From NCBI GenBank assembly GCA_030145195.1, contig JAQYVY010000027.1, positions 1 to 50,149 on the forward strand: DNA of 50,149 nt, given 5' to 3'. The notes below the pieces were generated by a model. It had not been told where the DNA came from. It worked only from the letters and a program-made list of their open reading frames with translations, and ran no database searches. The translations under genes and the position numbers were made by a program. Origin of the DNA: Desulfuromonadales bacterium (GTDB taxonomy: Bacteria > Desulfobacterota > Desulfuromonadia > Desulfuromonadales > BM103). The stretch's first letter is position 1. Every line of letters starts with the position of its first letter. Below, piece after piece: positions 1 through 9,208 of this stretch.

Positions 1-4
1 CGGG

Positions 5-703
5 CTACTCTTTCAAACGTACCAGCAATCGCCCGTCATCAACCTTAATCACATCAATCCCATCGGCGAACGCGCTCCAGAAGCCGCCATCGCCACCAAA
101 CTCCTGCACCAGATCAACGTTTTTAAGGTTGCCCAACCAGGCATTCGGCAAAGGCACACCCCAGAGGCTGATCCCCCGTAAAACAACAATTGGCTGACCC
201 TCGGCATAAGAAAGTTCCAGGCCGGCATTGACCCGAATCGTCTCACCGCCCAGAATCGGAAAATCTTTATCGAGAGGAATCAGCAGTTTGGCACTGGCCA
301 GGTCTTCGGACAGATCAATAGCTAAACGGGTGGCCAGATCGGTGTTTTTTGCCAAAAGAGCATTGAGTTCCTTCTCTGTCAGCACGATCTCACGGCTGGC
401 ACCGACCTCACTGTAGCGTTCCGGCCGCAAAGTTTTTTCAGCAAGAGAGGTTGTTTTTGATTTATGCAAAGCACGCGATCGCTGAACCGATTCAAAGCGA
501 TCCAGCTTTTCGTCAAGGACCTGCTCTTCATGGGTGCTCAGCGTCACCGGTTTGAATTCGCGGGGGAAGACATACACCTTAATCGCCCAGATCGATATCA
601 AAGTCGCCACCACGCTTGCGACCACAACAATTCCCAAAATTTTTAACCAACCGAATCCTGGTTTCTGCTCGACAGGATTCATCTTTTCCAGTTCTTGGTT
701 CAT
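5..703 (-). CDS. Membrane-anchored conserved protein of unknown function
   Basis: The protein has 232 residues from the preferred ATG at 703. That start is preceded by GAGG six bases upstream; an in-frame ATG at 733 would overlap the previous gene's stop but has a weaker site. A short cytoplasmic N-terminus is followed by one hydrophobic segment (about residues 20-40, beginning WLKILGIVVVAS), and the rest is predicted to lie outside the membrane. The C-terminal half contains a pattern of beta-strand-like stretches with no catalytic motif I recognise. It follows the SLC12-like transporter with a 22-bp gap, so the two are probably cotranscribed. I do not know its function; a role with the transporter is only suggested by position. 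Confidence 0.75.
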   Translation of the reverse strand: MNQELEKMNPVEQKPGFGWLKILGIVVVASVVATLISIWAIKVYVFPREFKPVTLSTHEEQVLDEKLDRFESVQRSRALHKSKTTSLAEKTLRPERYSEVGASREIVLTEKELNALLAKNTDLATRLAIDLSEDLASAKLLIPLDKDFPILGGETIRVNAGLELSYAEGQPIVVLRGISLWGVPLPNAWLGNLKNVDLVQEFGGDGGFWSAFADGIDVIKVDDGRLLVRLKE

Positions 704-725
704 AGGTAACCTCAGGTAAAGGTTT

Positions 726-3020
726 TCAGTCATTCATCTCTTTTGGCTCGCTTGCTTCTTCAACATCTTCTTCCTTTACTTCCACCAACTCAGGGGTCAC
801 CAGGTCACCAAGGAACAAGCTACCGTTGTGGACGAAAAAACAGGTTCTAAATCCCGCGGCCAGTTCATTTAAGCGTTGGGCGTAGCTCTCTTCCGCACCT
901 TCATCGGGCATTGCCAGTCCGAGGAGAACCGTTTCTGCAGTGGCACTGACGCGATGCATGGTTTCCACAACACTCTCGGTTTCGCTCTTCAAGGTGACTT
1001 CAACTTCTGCATCAATCCTTATCTCCGGGATCAACTGCGCTAGAAAACGTTCAATTTGACCTTTCATCAAGTCGTTTGAGGCAATACTCAAGATGCGGAT
1101 ACGCGCATTAATCCATTCCGGGTTACGGGTCAGCAGGTAGGCCAGCAACAACAACAGGTCGCCGTTGCGCTTCAACCCACCCCACCAGACATGAATCTCC
1201 TGCACCTGCCCTTCCTGGAACAACTGCAAGGGGTTAGTTTTACCAATAATCAGGCTTCGATTGAGGTGCTTGAGCCGTCGGATAACTCTTAAAAAATTAA
1301 CCAAACGCCCCTGGTCATCAGGCCAACCGACCAAAACCGTATTGCTTTCCATACCGGCTAGACCGCTCGCTTGAGCTACGACCAGAATGCCGCGTTCCAG
1401 GCTCTCCACGACATTAACCGCACCAAAAGCAACAAGTCCTTGTTGCTCAAGAACGCTGTTGATCTGGGCTTGACGTTCTCGGGCTTCAAATTCAAGGTCC
1501 ATGACGTCGCCTTGATGCAGCTCGCAAACCGTGACAACTCCACGATTTTCACAGAACCAGGCACCGAAACGAACCAGATCGAGGCGTTTTTCGACATTAC
1601 TGACAAAAACCAGCAGATGCGGCCGCCAGTTGCGTGCCGTCATCGGTCGACCGGCAAGTTTGACCAGAGACCAACGAATCAGGGATTCATAAAGATCGCG
1701 GCGCACATCGCCCCAGGAATTCTTACGCACGCGTCTTTTCAAGATCAGCCAAAGCGTCAATTCGACGACAATCGCGGCGATAGTCACCTGCCAGTGAATC
1801 AGAAACATCACCCCAAGGCAACCGAGACCGCCGAGCAGATTGAAGCCCCAATGGGCTTTTAGCGTTGGTCGCCAGGATGGATTTCCAGAGAGATGCTCGA
1901 GAGCTGCGACCAGATTAACGGTGCCATAAACACTGAGAAAAATCATGGTGGCGACCGTTGCAACGGTATTCAGGTCGCCGAGAAAGACCGCTCCCAGGCT
2001 CAGCCCAAGCGTCAGCAAAATACCAAGGCGAGGTTCTTCATCGGAGTTGCCAGACCCGGCAAAGCACCGCGGCACCAGACGATCTATTGCCAGAGCCTGC
2101 AAGGTGCGCGGCGCACCAAGCATTGAGCCAACGGCTGAAGAGAAGATGGCGCCCCACAATCCGGGCATAACAAGCCAGGGTCCAAGAAGAGCAACCCGAT
2201 TCCAGATCATTGGGTCCTCTCGCAAAGTCGCCGGATCAGCGCTGAGATAAAGCAGCACTGGCACGAGCAGATAAATGGCAAGCCCAACCAAAGTGGCTAT
2301 AACACTGCCGCGTGGAATTGACCGGCGTGGATCAGCCAGATCTCCAGAGAGACTCAAACCAGCCATGATGCCGGTAACGGCCGGAAAAAAAACCGCAAAG
2401 ACCACCCAGAAACCAACCTGCTCAAAGGGCAGACTGGCGGTCTCCAATGGCACGGCGACCTCTGACCCCTGGAATACGCCAATGGCTAGCGCCAGCAGTG
2501 AAAGCAGAATTAGCACCATCACTGGGATCTGGGCACGCAGGGCGAAAGTGGCGCCACGCAGCGACAAGGCAGCCACAAGGATAATTATCAGAAAAGCCGC
2601 AGCAGAAACTGGAACTTGTGGCCAGACAAACCTTAACGACTCAGCGAGTCCGAAGGCGTAGAGCGTAACCGACAGCGCTTGAGAAACAAAGAGGGGGAAA
2701 CCGATTGCGCCACCAATCTCAATACCCAAACTGCGCGAAATCATGAAATAGGCGCCGCCGATGCCGACGCGGCTGTTGGTGGCAATGGCGGAGAGACTAA
2801 ACGCCGTCAGTAAGGTGATGAGATTGGCGAGTACAACGATCAGAAGTGTCTGCGGCAGCCCCACCTGCCCGACCACCCAACCGAAACGCAGGTACATGAT
2901 AACACCGAGGATCGTCAGGATCGTCGGCGTAAACACCCCCAGAAAAGTCCCAAGTTTGCCACTGGGCTTTGAGCCTCCCAGTCCAACGCTTGGTTTCGTT
3001 TTGGTCACGATTTCAGACAT
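726..3020 (-). CDS. SLC12-like Na-K-Cl cotransporter (APC superfamily)
   Basis: The 764-residue protein has about 12 hydrophobic segments in its first ~450 residues, then a long soluble C-terminal domain. The N-terminal core begins GTFLGVFTPTILTILGVIMY, which is characteristic of bacterial homologues of cation-chloride cotransporters (SLC12), with the glycine-rich stretch GIGGAYFMISRSLG following. The soluble tail resembles the C-terminal regulatory domain of that family. The ATG at 3020 is chosen over an upstream in-frame start because GGAG lies eight bases before it. Inferred role: cation and chloride symport across the inner membrane; the exact ions cannot be read from sequence. It is the first gene of a two-gene unit with the downstream membrane-anchored protein. 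Confidence 0.85.
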   Translation of the reverse strand: MSEIVTKTKPSVGLGGSKPSGKLGTFLGVFTPTILTILGVIMYLRFGWVVGQVGLPQTLLIVVLANLITLLTAFSLSAIATNSRVGIGGAYFMISRSLGIEIGGAIGFPLFVSQALSVTLYAFGLAESLRFVWPQVPVSAAAFLIIILVAALSLRGATFALRAQIPVMVLILLSLLALAIGVFQGSEVAVPLETASLPFEQVGFWVVFAVFFPAVTGIMAGLSLSGDLADPRRSIPRGSVIATLVGLAIYLLVPVLLYLSADPATLREDPMIWNRVALLGPWLVMPGLWGAIFSSAVGSMLGAPRTLQALAIDRLVPRCFAGSGNSDEEPRLGILLTLGLSLGAVFLGDLNTVATVATMIFLSVYGTVNLVAALEHLSGNPSWRPTLKAHWGFNLLGGLGCLGVMFLIHWQVTIAAIVVELTLWLILKRRVRKNSWGDVRRDLYESLIRWSLVKLAGRPMTARNWRPHLLVFVSNVEKRLDLVRFGAWFCENRGVVTVCELHQGDVMDLEFEARERQAQINSVLEQQGLVAFGAVNVVESLERGILVVAQASGLAGMESNTVLVGWPDDQGRLVNFLRVIRRLKHLNRSLIIGKTNPLQLFQEGQVQEIHVWWGGLKRNGDLLLLLAYLLTRNPEWINARIRILSIASNDLMKGQIERFLAQLIPEIRIDAEVEVTLKSETESVVETMHRVSATAETVLLGLAMPDEGAEESYAQRLNELAAGFRTCFFVHNGSLFLGDLVTPELVEVKEEDVEEASEPKEMND

Positions 3021-3354
3021 ACTGATAGCTCCGGAAAAAAAGTTTCCTGTCACGACATAACAAATCTTCTGCACACTTTATCTGAGTCGCAGCTATTTCA
3101 CAAACAGACAAAAATACTTAGCTCTCAGAATTCGTCTTGCACCTCATTCAAACAAGTCGAACTCGCCCTTAAATTTTACTTCATGTTATAGCGCTTTAAC
3201 GGAACAGTGTTTGGGCACAATCTAAGTAAGGTTTAATGAAGCCTTATCCATACCTGCTTATGGATGATATTTATCTGTTATTTCAGCCTATATGCTGCAA
3301 ACCAAACAACCATTAATCATCGCTGTTAACATTTCTCCAAATAACACATCTGGT

Positions 3355-3368
3355 AAGTGATATCACTT
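3355..3368. repeat. 14-bp perfect palindrome, possible operator
   Basis: AAGTGATATCACTT is perfectly self-complementary and lies in the long intergenic region between divergent genes. It is the right size for a dimeric regulator. No regulator can be assigned. Confidence 0.35.
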
Positions 3369-3499
3369 CAATCAAATAACGGTGTTTTCAGTTTAGCAAT
3401 CTTGTCATATTTACACACACATCATAAATCGATACAAACATCTGCTAAATCAGATAGATGCATAGTAAATCCACACAATATGACAATTAATGAATAATT

Positions 3500-3515
3500 T
3501 GGCACCCTTAATGCT
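3500..3515 (+). promoter_or_regulatory. Possible sigma-54 (-24/-12) promoter of the chemoreceptor gene
   Basis: TGGCAC, five bases, then ATGCT gives GG and GC dinucleotides in the exact -24/-12 spacing, with one mismatch in the TTGC box. The start codon lies about 120 bp downstream. Motility and chemotaxis genes in this group are often sigma-54 dependent (established). Use of this particular site is inference. Confidence 0.4.
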
Positions 3516-3643
3516 AAAAGCCTAATAAGCCAAAACAAATAATATCGTTCATGCCAACCAATTAATGGTTCGTATATATCAAACAGATTCAGAACATTAA
3601 GTATTCCACAAATGAGTCTATAGGCCAAAAGGGGAAACCGATT

Positions 3644-5800
3644 ATGTCATGGCGAAATCTGCGGTTATCAACAAAATTTACAGTTGGTTTTGGTTCAGTC
3701 TTGCTGCTTCTGTTAATGGTTGGCGGCTGGGCAGCCTTTGGTGTAAATGGAATAGTCAGTGATGCCACCGAAGTAATCGGCGGGAACAAGCTACGAACCG
3801 AAATCGTTCAGAGGGAAGTTGACCATTTAAAGTGGGCCGTCGCCTTGAATGCTCTCGTTACTGATGATTCTGTGCGTGATCTAAAGATTGAAACGGATCC
3901 ACATAAGTGTGGTTTCGGAGAATGGTATTACGGAACTGGTCGTCAACAAGCAGAAGAGTTGTCACCACAACTGATCAACCTCCTGGCACAACTGGAGGAA
4001 CCACATCGCTCACTACATGAGTCCGCTATTGCAATCAAAAATGTTTTCACCCAGGCAGATCACACCCTCCCCCAATTTCTGGCAGAGAAGGAAACTGATC
4101 ATTTGGTTTGGGCAAATGGAGTCTATGCATACTTTGCGGAAGGGAAAGACCATCTCGACATTGAGCTCGATGACCATAAATGTGGTCTGGGAAAATTTCT
4201 CTATGGACAACGCGGTGACAATTTGAGTCAAGCAGATGCGCAGCTGGCCAGATTAATTGATGAGATCAAGGAACCACACTATCGACTGCATGAATCTGCT
4301 CGTTTTATCCAAGAGAACGGCCAACAGCGGGATTTGGCATACCAAACACTCCAGGAACAGACTCTGCCAGCGCTCAACGCAACCCGGTCAATCCTTGCCG
4401 GCATGAAAGCCCGTGGCAACGAGTTAATCGAAGGCATGAACGCTGCTCAGGAGATCTATGCCACTGCGACAGTCCCAAACCTCGAAAAGGTTCAGGATCT
4501 TTTTAAACAGGTAATAAACGAGACAAACCGCAGAGTCATGACAGATGAAATCATGCTCAGCCGAAGTGAACAGACTCTTGTTGGCATTGTCATACTCTGC
4601 GCGGTTGCTTTAATACTGGGCATTTTTCTGGCCGTGTTTCTCGCACGTGGTATTCTGAAGCCATTGCATAATACCGTAAGCATGGTGACAGCTATTGGAA
4701 ATGGAGATATGAATGCTCGCCTGAAGTTAGACCGCGGTGATGAACTCGGAACCTTGGCAAAAGCCTTGAATCGGTTTGCCGAGAATATGCAAGAAGAGAT
4801 TCTGGCAGCATTTAACCACCTCGCAAAAGGTAATTTGACATTTAAAGCTCAAGGCATCATACGAGAGCCTCTCGCTGAGACAAACGTCGCACTGACAAAT
4901 CTGGTCCGAGATATCTTCAACTCATCAGAAGTGGTCAACAAAGGTAGCCGGGTTATCAGTGATAATTCTATCAACATGTCGCAAGGCACTACCGAGCAGG
5001 CATCCTCAGCTGAAGAGGTCTCAGCCTCGATCGAAGAGATGCTGGCAACAATACGCCAAAATACGATGAACGCAAAAGAGACCGAAGAGCTGGCTGTTAT
5101 GGCTTCTGAGAGTGCGACAAAGGGTGGAACGGCAGTAACTGAGACAGTAGCAGCGATGAAACAAATCGCCCAAAAGATTACAATTATTGAAGAAATAGCC
5201 CGACAAACCAACCTTTTGGCGCTGAATGCCGCAATTGAAGCTGCCCGTGCAGGCGAACAGGGCAAGGGTTTTGCGGTCGTTGCTGCGGAGGTTCGCAAGC
5301 TTGCCGAGCGTAGTCAAATAGCCGCTGGCGAGATCAACGAACTCTCAACCAATAGCGTCGAAGTTGCGGAGAGGGCCGGCAAACTATTCGACGAGCTGGT
5401 GCCAAACATCCAGAAAACTGCGGAACTGGTGCAGGAGATCTCGTCCGCCAGCCGTGAGCAGGATACCGGCATAGATCAAATCAACTTAAGTATTCAGCAA
5501 CTTGACTCTGTCATCCAACAAAATGCTTCCGCAGCCGAAGAGATGGCTTCAACCGCCGGGGAATTATTCAATCAAGCAGAACTACTCGCTGAGAGGATTT
5601 CATCTTTCTCCATCAACGAGGTGAATCAGACTCAGATGTTTTCGGGGGTAAATATGAAGCTGGCGGGTACACCCTCTGTTGAACCGCAGCCCAAAATCAC
5701 TCATGTGGCTCACAATTTTAAATCGAACTTAAATCCAGAAATTTTCGAGGAAGTCTCAGGCCAATCGGACGAAACTGATGGAAAGTTTGAATCCTTCTAG
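3644..5800 (+). CDS. Methyl-accepting chemotaxis protein with two CZB-like sensory modules
   Basis: The 718-residue chemoreceptor has TM1 at about 12-34, an extracytoplasmic region to ~310, TM2 at ~311-334, then HAMP (~335-385) with a second HAMP-like segment. The signalling hairpin tip is near residues 515-560 ([20 protein letters not shown]). The sensory region holds two copies of the chemoreceptor zinc-binding pattern: H61, C89 ([11 protein letters not shown]), H121 and H125, and then H153, C180 ([11 protein letters not shown]), H212 and H216. CZB domains bind zinc through one Cys and three His (established). The protein ends in KFESF, which fits the aromatic-x-x-aromatic CheR/CheB docking pentapeptide. 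AGGGG precedes the ATG. No che genes are adjacent, so it is an orphan receptor whose ligand is probably zinc or a zinc-thiolate-reactive oxidant. Confidence 0.93.
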   Translation: MSWRNLRLSTKFTVGFGSVLLLLLMVGGWAAFGVNGIVSDATEVIGGNKLRTEIVQREVDHLKWAVALNALVTDDSVRDLKIETDPHKCGFGEWYYGTGRQQAEELSPQLINLLAQLEEPHRSLHESAIAIKNVFTQADHTLPQFLAEKETDHLVWANGVYAYFAEGKDHLDIELDDHKCGLGKFLYGQRGDNLSQADAQLARLIDEIKEPHYRLHESARFIQENGQQRDLAYQTLQEQTLPALNATRSILAGMKARGNELIEGMNAAQEIYATATVPNLEKVQDLFKQVINETNRRVMTDEIMLSRSEQTLVGIVILCAVALILGIFLAVFLARGILKPLHNTVSMVTAIGNGDMNARLKLDRGDELGTLAKALNRFAENMQEEILAAFNHLAKGNLTFKAQGIIREPLAETNVALTNLVRDIFNSSEVVNKGSRVISDNSINMSQGTTEQASSAEEVSASIEEMLATIRQNTMNAKETEELAVMASESATKGGTAVTETVAAMKQIAQKITIIEEIARQTNLLALNAAIEAARAGEQGKGFAVVAAEVRKLAERSQIAAGEINELSTNSVEVAERAGKLFDELVPNIQKTAELVQEISSASREQDTGIDQINLSIQQLDSVIQQNASAAEEMASTAGELFNQAELLAERISSFSINEVNQTQMFSGVNMKLAGTPSVEPQPKITHVAHNFKSNLNPEIFEEVSGQSDETDGKFESF

Positions 5801-5808
5801 AAGTCGCA

Positions 5809-5849
5809 GACGTCATTGGGGCCGCAGAGAGCGGCTCCAATGACGTTTA
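5809..5849. terminator. Strong hairpin between convergent genes
   Basis: Arms 5810-5825 and 5831-5846 pair over 16 positions (one G-U) around the loop AGAGA. Only a short T stretch follows on either strand. It sits just after the chemoreceptor stop and before the end of the convergent kinase gene, so it probably terminates the plus-strand transcript and perhaps both. Confidence 0.75.
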
Positions 5850-5938
5850 CCACGAACCAATTATGGGGGCACAATATGAATACCATTGTGTCCTCATAAT
5901 TGTATCAGCCATATAACATTAGACGTTGAAAATTATGG

Positions 5939-8176
5939 TTATGGTACTGGAGGATTCTCCATCTCCACCCAAAAGGTTGCACCGCCACCGGGCGTTTCTT
6001 CCACCCAGGCCCGGCCGCCAAAAAGTCGCGCAATCTTTTGCACCGTAGCAAGTCCGACCCCGGTTCCGCTAACCATCTCGCCCATCGCCCCCCGGTAAAA
6101 CACATCAAAAATACGACTGCGCTCCTCAACCAAAACCCCAGGGCCATGATCACGAACGTATAACCGCACCATTGTATTTCTTTGTTCTCCGCCCACTTCA
6201 ATAGGGTTGCCATTTTTCCCAACATATCGGACCGCATTACCAAGCAGATTAGCAAAGATCTCGGTAAGGAGTGTTTCTGGAACACGGATATCAGGCATGG
6301 GATTCCGCTGCACGGTCAGACCGGCGCTGGCGAGCGGGCCTCCCAACTCCAGGAGCACTCCATCAATGACCACCTCAACATCGACCGGCTTTTTCGGTCG
6401 TTCCAGGGTTCCAATTGTAGCCAGAGCCAACAGGTCTTCAATCAGGGCCGCCATCCTGGCACCTTGTTTTTCAATCACAGTAAGAATTTCCTGAACATTT
6501 TCATCCTGGTCACACATTTTCTCATCTATCAATAAGGCGGTAAAACCGATGATCGCCGACAGAGGTGTACGCAAATCATGTGAAACAGTGTAGACAAAAG
6601 CGTCCAGTTCCCGATTAGCCTCGATGAGATGTGTTTCCGCCAACTTGCGCTCAGTGATATTCATAAACGAAACCACAGCACCAATTGGTTTGTTATCTTT
6701 TCTTAAAGGATAGGCCCAATACTCAACCGGAAAGCTACTCCCATCTGCTTTCCAGAACACCTCGTCCTCATAGTGGAACCCTTCATCCTCATAAAATGCC
6801 TGACAAATACGGCACTCTTCCTCCGGATAGTGAGAGCCGTTAGTTCGTGTGTGGTGAGTCAACGCGTGCATACGCTTGCCGAGCAGTGCTTGCTCATTGT
6901 CATAACCGAGCAATTGCAGTGTGGCCCGGTTACAGAAGGTACATTTTCCCTCAAGATCAAGCCCGTAAATACCTTCGGCGGCAGAGTTAAGCAAAAGGTT
7001 AACTTGCGCCTCTCTTGCCACAAGCGCCCTCTCCGCCTTGCGCCGTCCAATCAGGTTGACCAGCAAGGCACCGGCAAAAAAGGTCATAATCCCGAAAACG
7101 ACCCACAACTGGCTTTTACTCAACGAATAGATAGATCGAGGCCGATTGATAATGACGCTGTCCTCAGGGAGAGCCTTTAACGGCACACCAAATCTCTTGA
7201 GTTCACGGTAGTCAAACATATACTGATTGGTGCCGGTTTTTATCACCGCTAGATCTTCAGGTTTAACTCCCTGAAGTATTTTTAAAGCCAATTGTCCGGC
7301 GAGACGTCCCTGCAGCGTAGCGTTCACCAGTTTGCCTCCAACAATACCTTGACCAAGAGGAGAGTCCCATAGGCTATAAATTGGCACGGCACAGTCTTTT
7401 TTTAGCAGTTTTATACTTTGGGTGAGTGAATGAATGTGCCCGGATTGATCAGTGACTAATCCATTAATAAAAATCAGGGAGCCACGCCCCAAGCGCCTGA
7501 GTCTTACGGTCAACTCAGACAACGGCAGATCATCCCAAAATTTAAACTTAACCTGATCTCGAAACTCTGAAAGCACCGTCTGCTGCAAATTTTGTTTGTC
7601 CTGGTTAGAGGTGGTTTGATTGTTGCCTACAAATATAATCTCCTCCGTCCCAGGATGAAGTCGGAGGGCAAGCTCGATCGTTTCACGATAGGCGGGAGCT
7701 TCGATCACCCCGGTAATACCTTGGTCTCCAGAGATCATATCTGGCTTAAAATTATTGACTCCACAAAACACGATAGGGGTTTTTGCGAAAAAATCATCCC
7801 GGTGTTCGAGCGTAAAGGTTAAGGCCTCGTTATCGGAAAGCAGAATAAGATCGAAGGAGTTTCCCTCGAGTTTATAGTGAAGGGCGGAGTCAGAGAGAAA
7901 GGAAGAATGTTCCGAGTTTTTATATCGAGTGATGTCGAGATATTCGACATGGAACTGGAGGTTATCTAGCTTGTCAGCGAGTTCTTCCTGAATTCCGGCC
8001 ATGATATCATCCGTCCAGGAGAATCTGGCTTGATAAGAGTGCAAGATGAGTACATGCCTATGGTCATGAGCCAAAAGGGGATTTGGTCTAAAGAAAAAGC
8101 CCAAGAACACCAAAAAAGCAATCATGCACACCCGTAGGCAAACACTTCTGTAAGGAAACCGCAATGATAAAAGCAT
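5939..8176 (-). CDS. Sensor histidine kinase with ABC-substrate-binding-like periplasmic domain
   Basis: From the ATG at 8176 (AGGG seven bases upstream; an in-frame ATG at 8218 has no good site) the protein has 745 residues. A hydrophobic signal/anchor ends near FRPNPLLAHD. Residues ~36-350 resemble the ABC_sub_bind family of periplasmic solute-binding folds (HVLILHSYQ, then VFCGVNNF). TM2 lies at ~355-376, followed by a PAS domain and a HisKA domain with the phosphoacceptor H533 in SHDLRTP. The HATPase ends the protein, with N-box LLGNAVRYV and G-boxes DHGPGV and GTGVGL. It should phosphorylate a response regulator when a small solute binds outside. No regulator or transporter lies nearby, so partner and ligand are unknown. 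Confidence 0.9.
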   Translation of the reverse strand: MLLSLRFPYRSVCLRVCMIAFLVFLGFFFRPNPLLAHDHRHVLILHSYQARFSWTDDIMAGIQEELADKLDNLQFHVEYLDITRYKNSEHSSFLSDSALHYKLEGNSFDLILLSDNEALTFTLEHRDDFFAKTPIVFCGVNNFKPDMISGDQGITGVIEAPAYRETIELALRLHPGTEEIIFVGNNQTTSNQDKQNLQQTVLSEFRDQVKFKFWDDLPLSELTVRLRRLGRGSLIFINGLVTDQSGHIHSLTQSIKLLKKDCAVPIYSLWDSPLGQGIVGGKLVNATLQGRLAGQLALKILQGVKPEDLAVIKTGTNQYMFDYRELKRFGVPLKALPEDSVIINRPRSIYSLSKSQLWVVFGIMTFFAGALLVNLIGRRKAERALVAREAQVNLLLNSAAEGIYGLDLEGKCTFCNRATLQLLGYDNEQALLGKRMHALTHHTRTNGSHYPEEECRICQAFYEDEGFHYEDEVFWKADGSSFPVEYWAYPLRKDNKPIGAVVSFMNITERKLAETHLIEANRELDAFVYTVSHDLRTPLSAIIGFTALLIDEKMCDQDENVQEILTVIEKQGARMAALIEDLLALATIGTLERPKKPVDVEVVIDGVLLELGGPLASAGLTVQRNPMPDIRVPETLLTEIFANLLGNAVRYVGKNGNPIEVGGEQRNTMVRLYVRDHGPGVLVEERSRIFDVFYRGAMGEMVSGTGVGLATVQKIARLFGGRAWVEETPGGGATFWVEMENPPVP

Positions 8177-8218
8177 GACATGGCCCTGTCTGGTTCGGTA
8201 AGTTTCTCTCGTTGTCAC

Positions 8219-8559
8219 ATAAGAGGGCAGTATAACAAAAACCGCATGTATTATATAGTTCTAATTTTTCAGGGCTATAACCGAAAATAAGATTAGCCAC
8301 CAAGACAAAAAAAATGCCTTGGTCAGTTTTTAAGTTATTCAGAATATGACGGTTGGGATGTTCGGGTTACCCTTAATCAGACCTCTTGGCGACTTTGAGT
8401 CTTAGTGGCCAACAAAACAATGGTTTGAGTTACAAACATCATATTTTAAGGGGAAATTCAGAAGTGACAGCCAAGAAGCCCGCGTGTCTTACAAACAAAC
8501 ACGGGGTCGTCGTTACCGACCACCCCGCGCTTCAATCTCAACCTCACCGCAACTTCGAG
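8219..8559. other. Intergenic region, terminator but no gene seen
   Basis: This stretch lies between two minus-strand genes. Apart from the terminator hairpin at 8502-8527, I see no convincing coding frame. It should contain the promoter for the histidine kinase, but no clear boxes stand out. Confidence 0.4.
8483..8527 (-). terminator. Rho-independent terminator of the DUF4124-glutaredoxin gene
   Basis: On the minus strand a hairpin (8527-8502, GGGGT arm, one C-C mismatch, loop near 8512-8515) is followed by the T-rich stretch GTGTTTGTTTGT. It lies about 30 bp after the stop of the gene at 8560-9078. Confidence 0.65.
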
Positions 8560-9078
8560 CTACAACCCTAACAACTGACCGTAGGCTTCAGGAGAAAAAC
8601 CACGGATAGTCCGTCCGCCAATGACCACCACTGGCACGCCTCCACCCGGGTTAAGCTCTCGATGTCGCTTGGAAGCCCGAGAATCTTTCTCGACATCATA
8701 CAGTTTAAAGGGTACCCCGTTATTTCGGAAATAGGCCTTGGCTTTGGAACAGTAACCGCACCAACTGGTGACATAGAGTTCTACTTCAGGAAAGTCTTTC
8801 CGCAGCTTACGTACCGTACTCGACTCATGTGAGTTACTACTAGCAGCCTCACGTTCGACTTTACTTCGTGCCTCTTCGGCAGGAGTCAGCCCGGAGTCGT
8901 ACTTGATATCAGACAGCGGCTCGGGCTTGACAACCGTCGTGTCTGTTCCTTCCGGCGGCGGCGTATCCCGGAAGACAATAGTTCCGTTCTCACCCACCCA
9001 CTTGTAAATAGCCGCCTGGGCGAGGTTGGCAGTTGCAACCAAACAGATCAGGGCAATCAATAAACAGGTTGTTCTCAT
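8560..9078 (-). CDS. Secreted DUF4124-glutaredoxin fusion protein
   Basis: The 172-residue protein starts at the ATG at 9078, which follows a GGGGG-rich ribosome site. A signal peptide (MRTTCLLIALICLVATANL, cleavage after AQA) precedes a DUF4124 module (AIYKWVGENGTIVFRDTPPP). A charged linker leads to a C-terminal glutaredoxin fold with the redox motif WCGYC, the cis-proline segment GGVPVVVIGG, and the glycine/arginine end RTIRGFSPEAYGQLL. It should catalyse thiol-disulfide exchange in the periplasm. The combination of DUF4124 and a glutaredoxin is recurrent in this bacterial group (knowledge); the substrate is not known. It appears to be a single-gene unit with its own terminator. Confidence 0.85.
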   Translation of the reverse strand: MRTTCLLIALICLVATANLAQAAIYKWVGENGTIVFRDTPPPEGTDTTVVKPEPLSDIKYDSGLTPAEEARSKVEREAASSNSHESSTVRKLRKDFPEVELYVTSWCGYCSKAKAYFRNNGVPFKLYDVEKDSRASKRHRELNPGGGVPVVVIGGRTIRGFSPEAYGQLLGL

Positions 9079-9208
9079 CAGCACCCCCTTCTGAGACAAA
9101 AAATCCTAGTTAAAAACATAGCCAATCTACTGGAAACATATCATAACTGCAAGGTGGCTTAGCCGTTACAGGCCATGACCTCGGCAATCGTTGGCAGCTT
9201 CGGCAGGG

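Larger units (their letters stand above)
3075..3643. other. AT-rich intergenic region upstream of chemoreceptor
   Basis: This 569-bp gap separates the divergent transporter and chemoreceptor genes. I find no convincing coding frame. It holds a small dyad ATCCATA/TATGGAT (3246-3265), a perfect 14-bp palindrome AAGTGATATCACTT (3355-3368), and a sigma-54-like element at 3500-3515, annotated separately. It probably carries promoters for both flanking genes. Confidence 0.5.
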
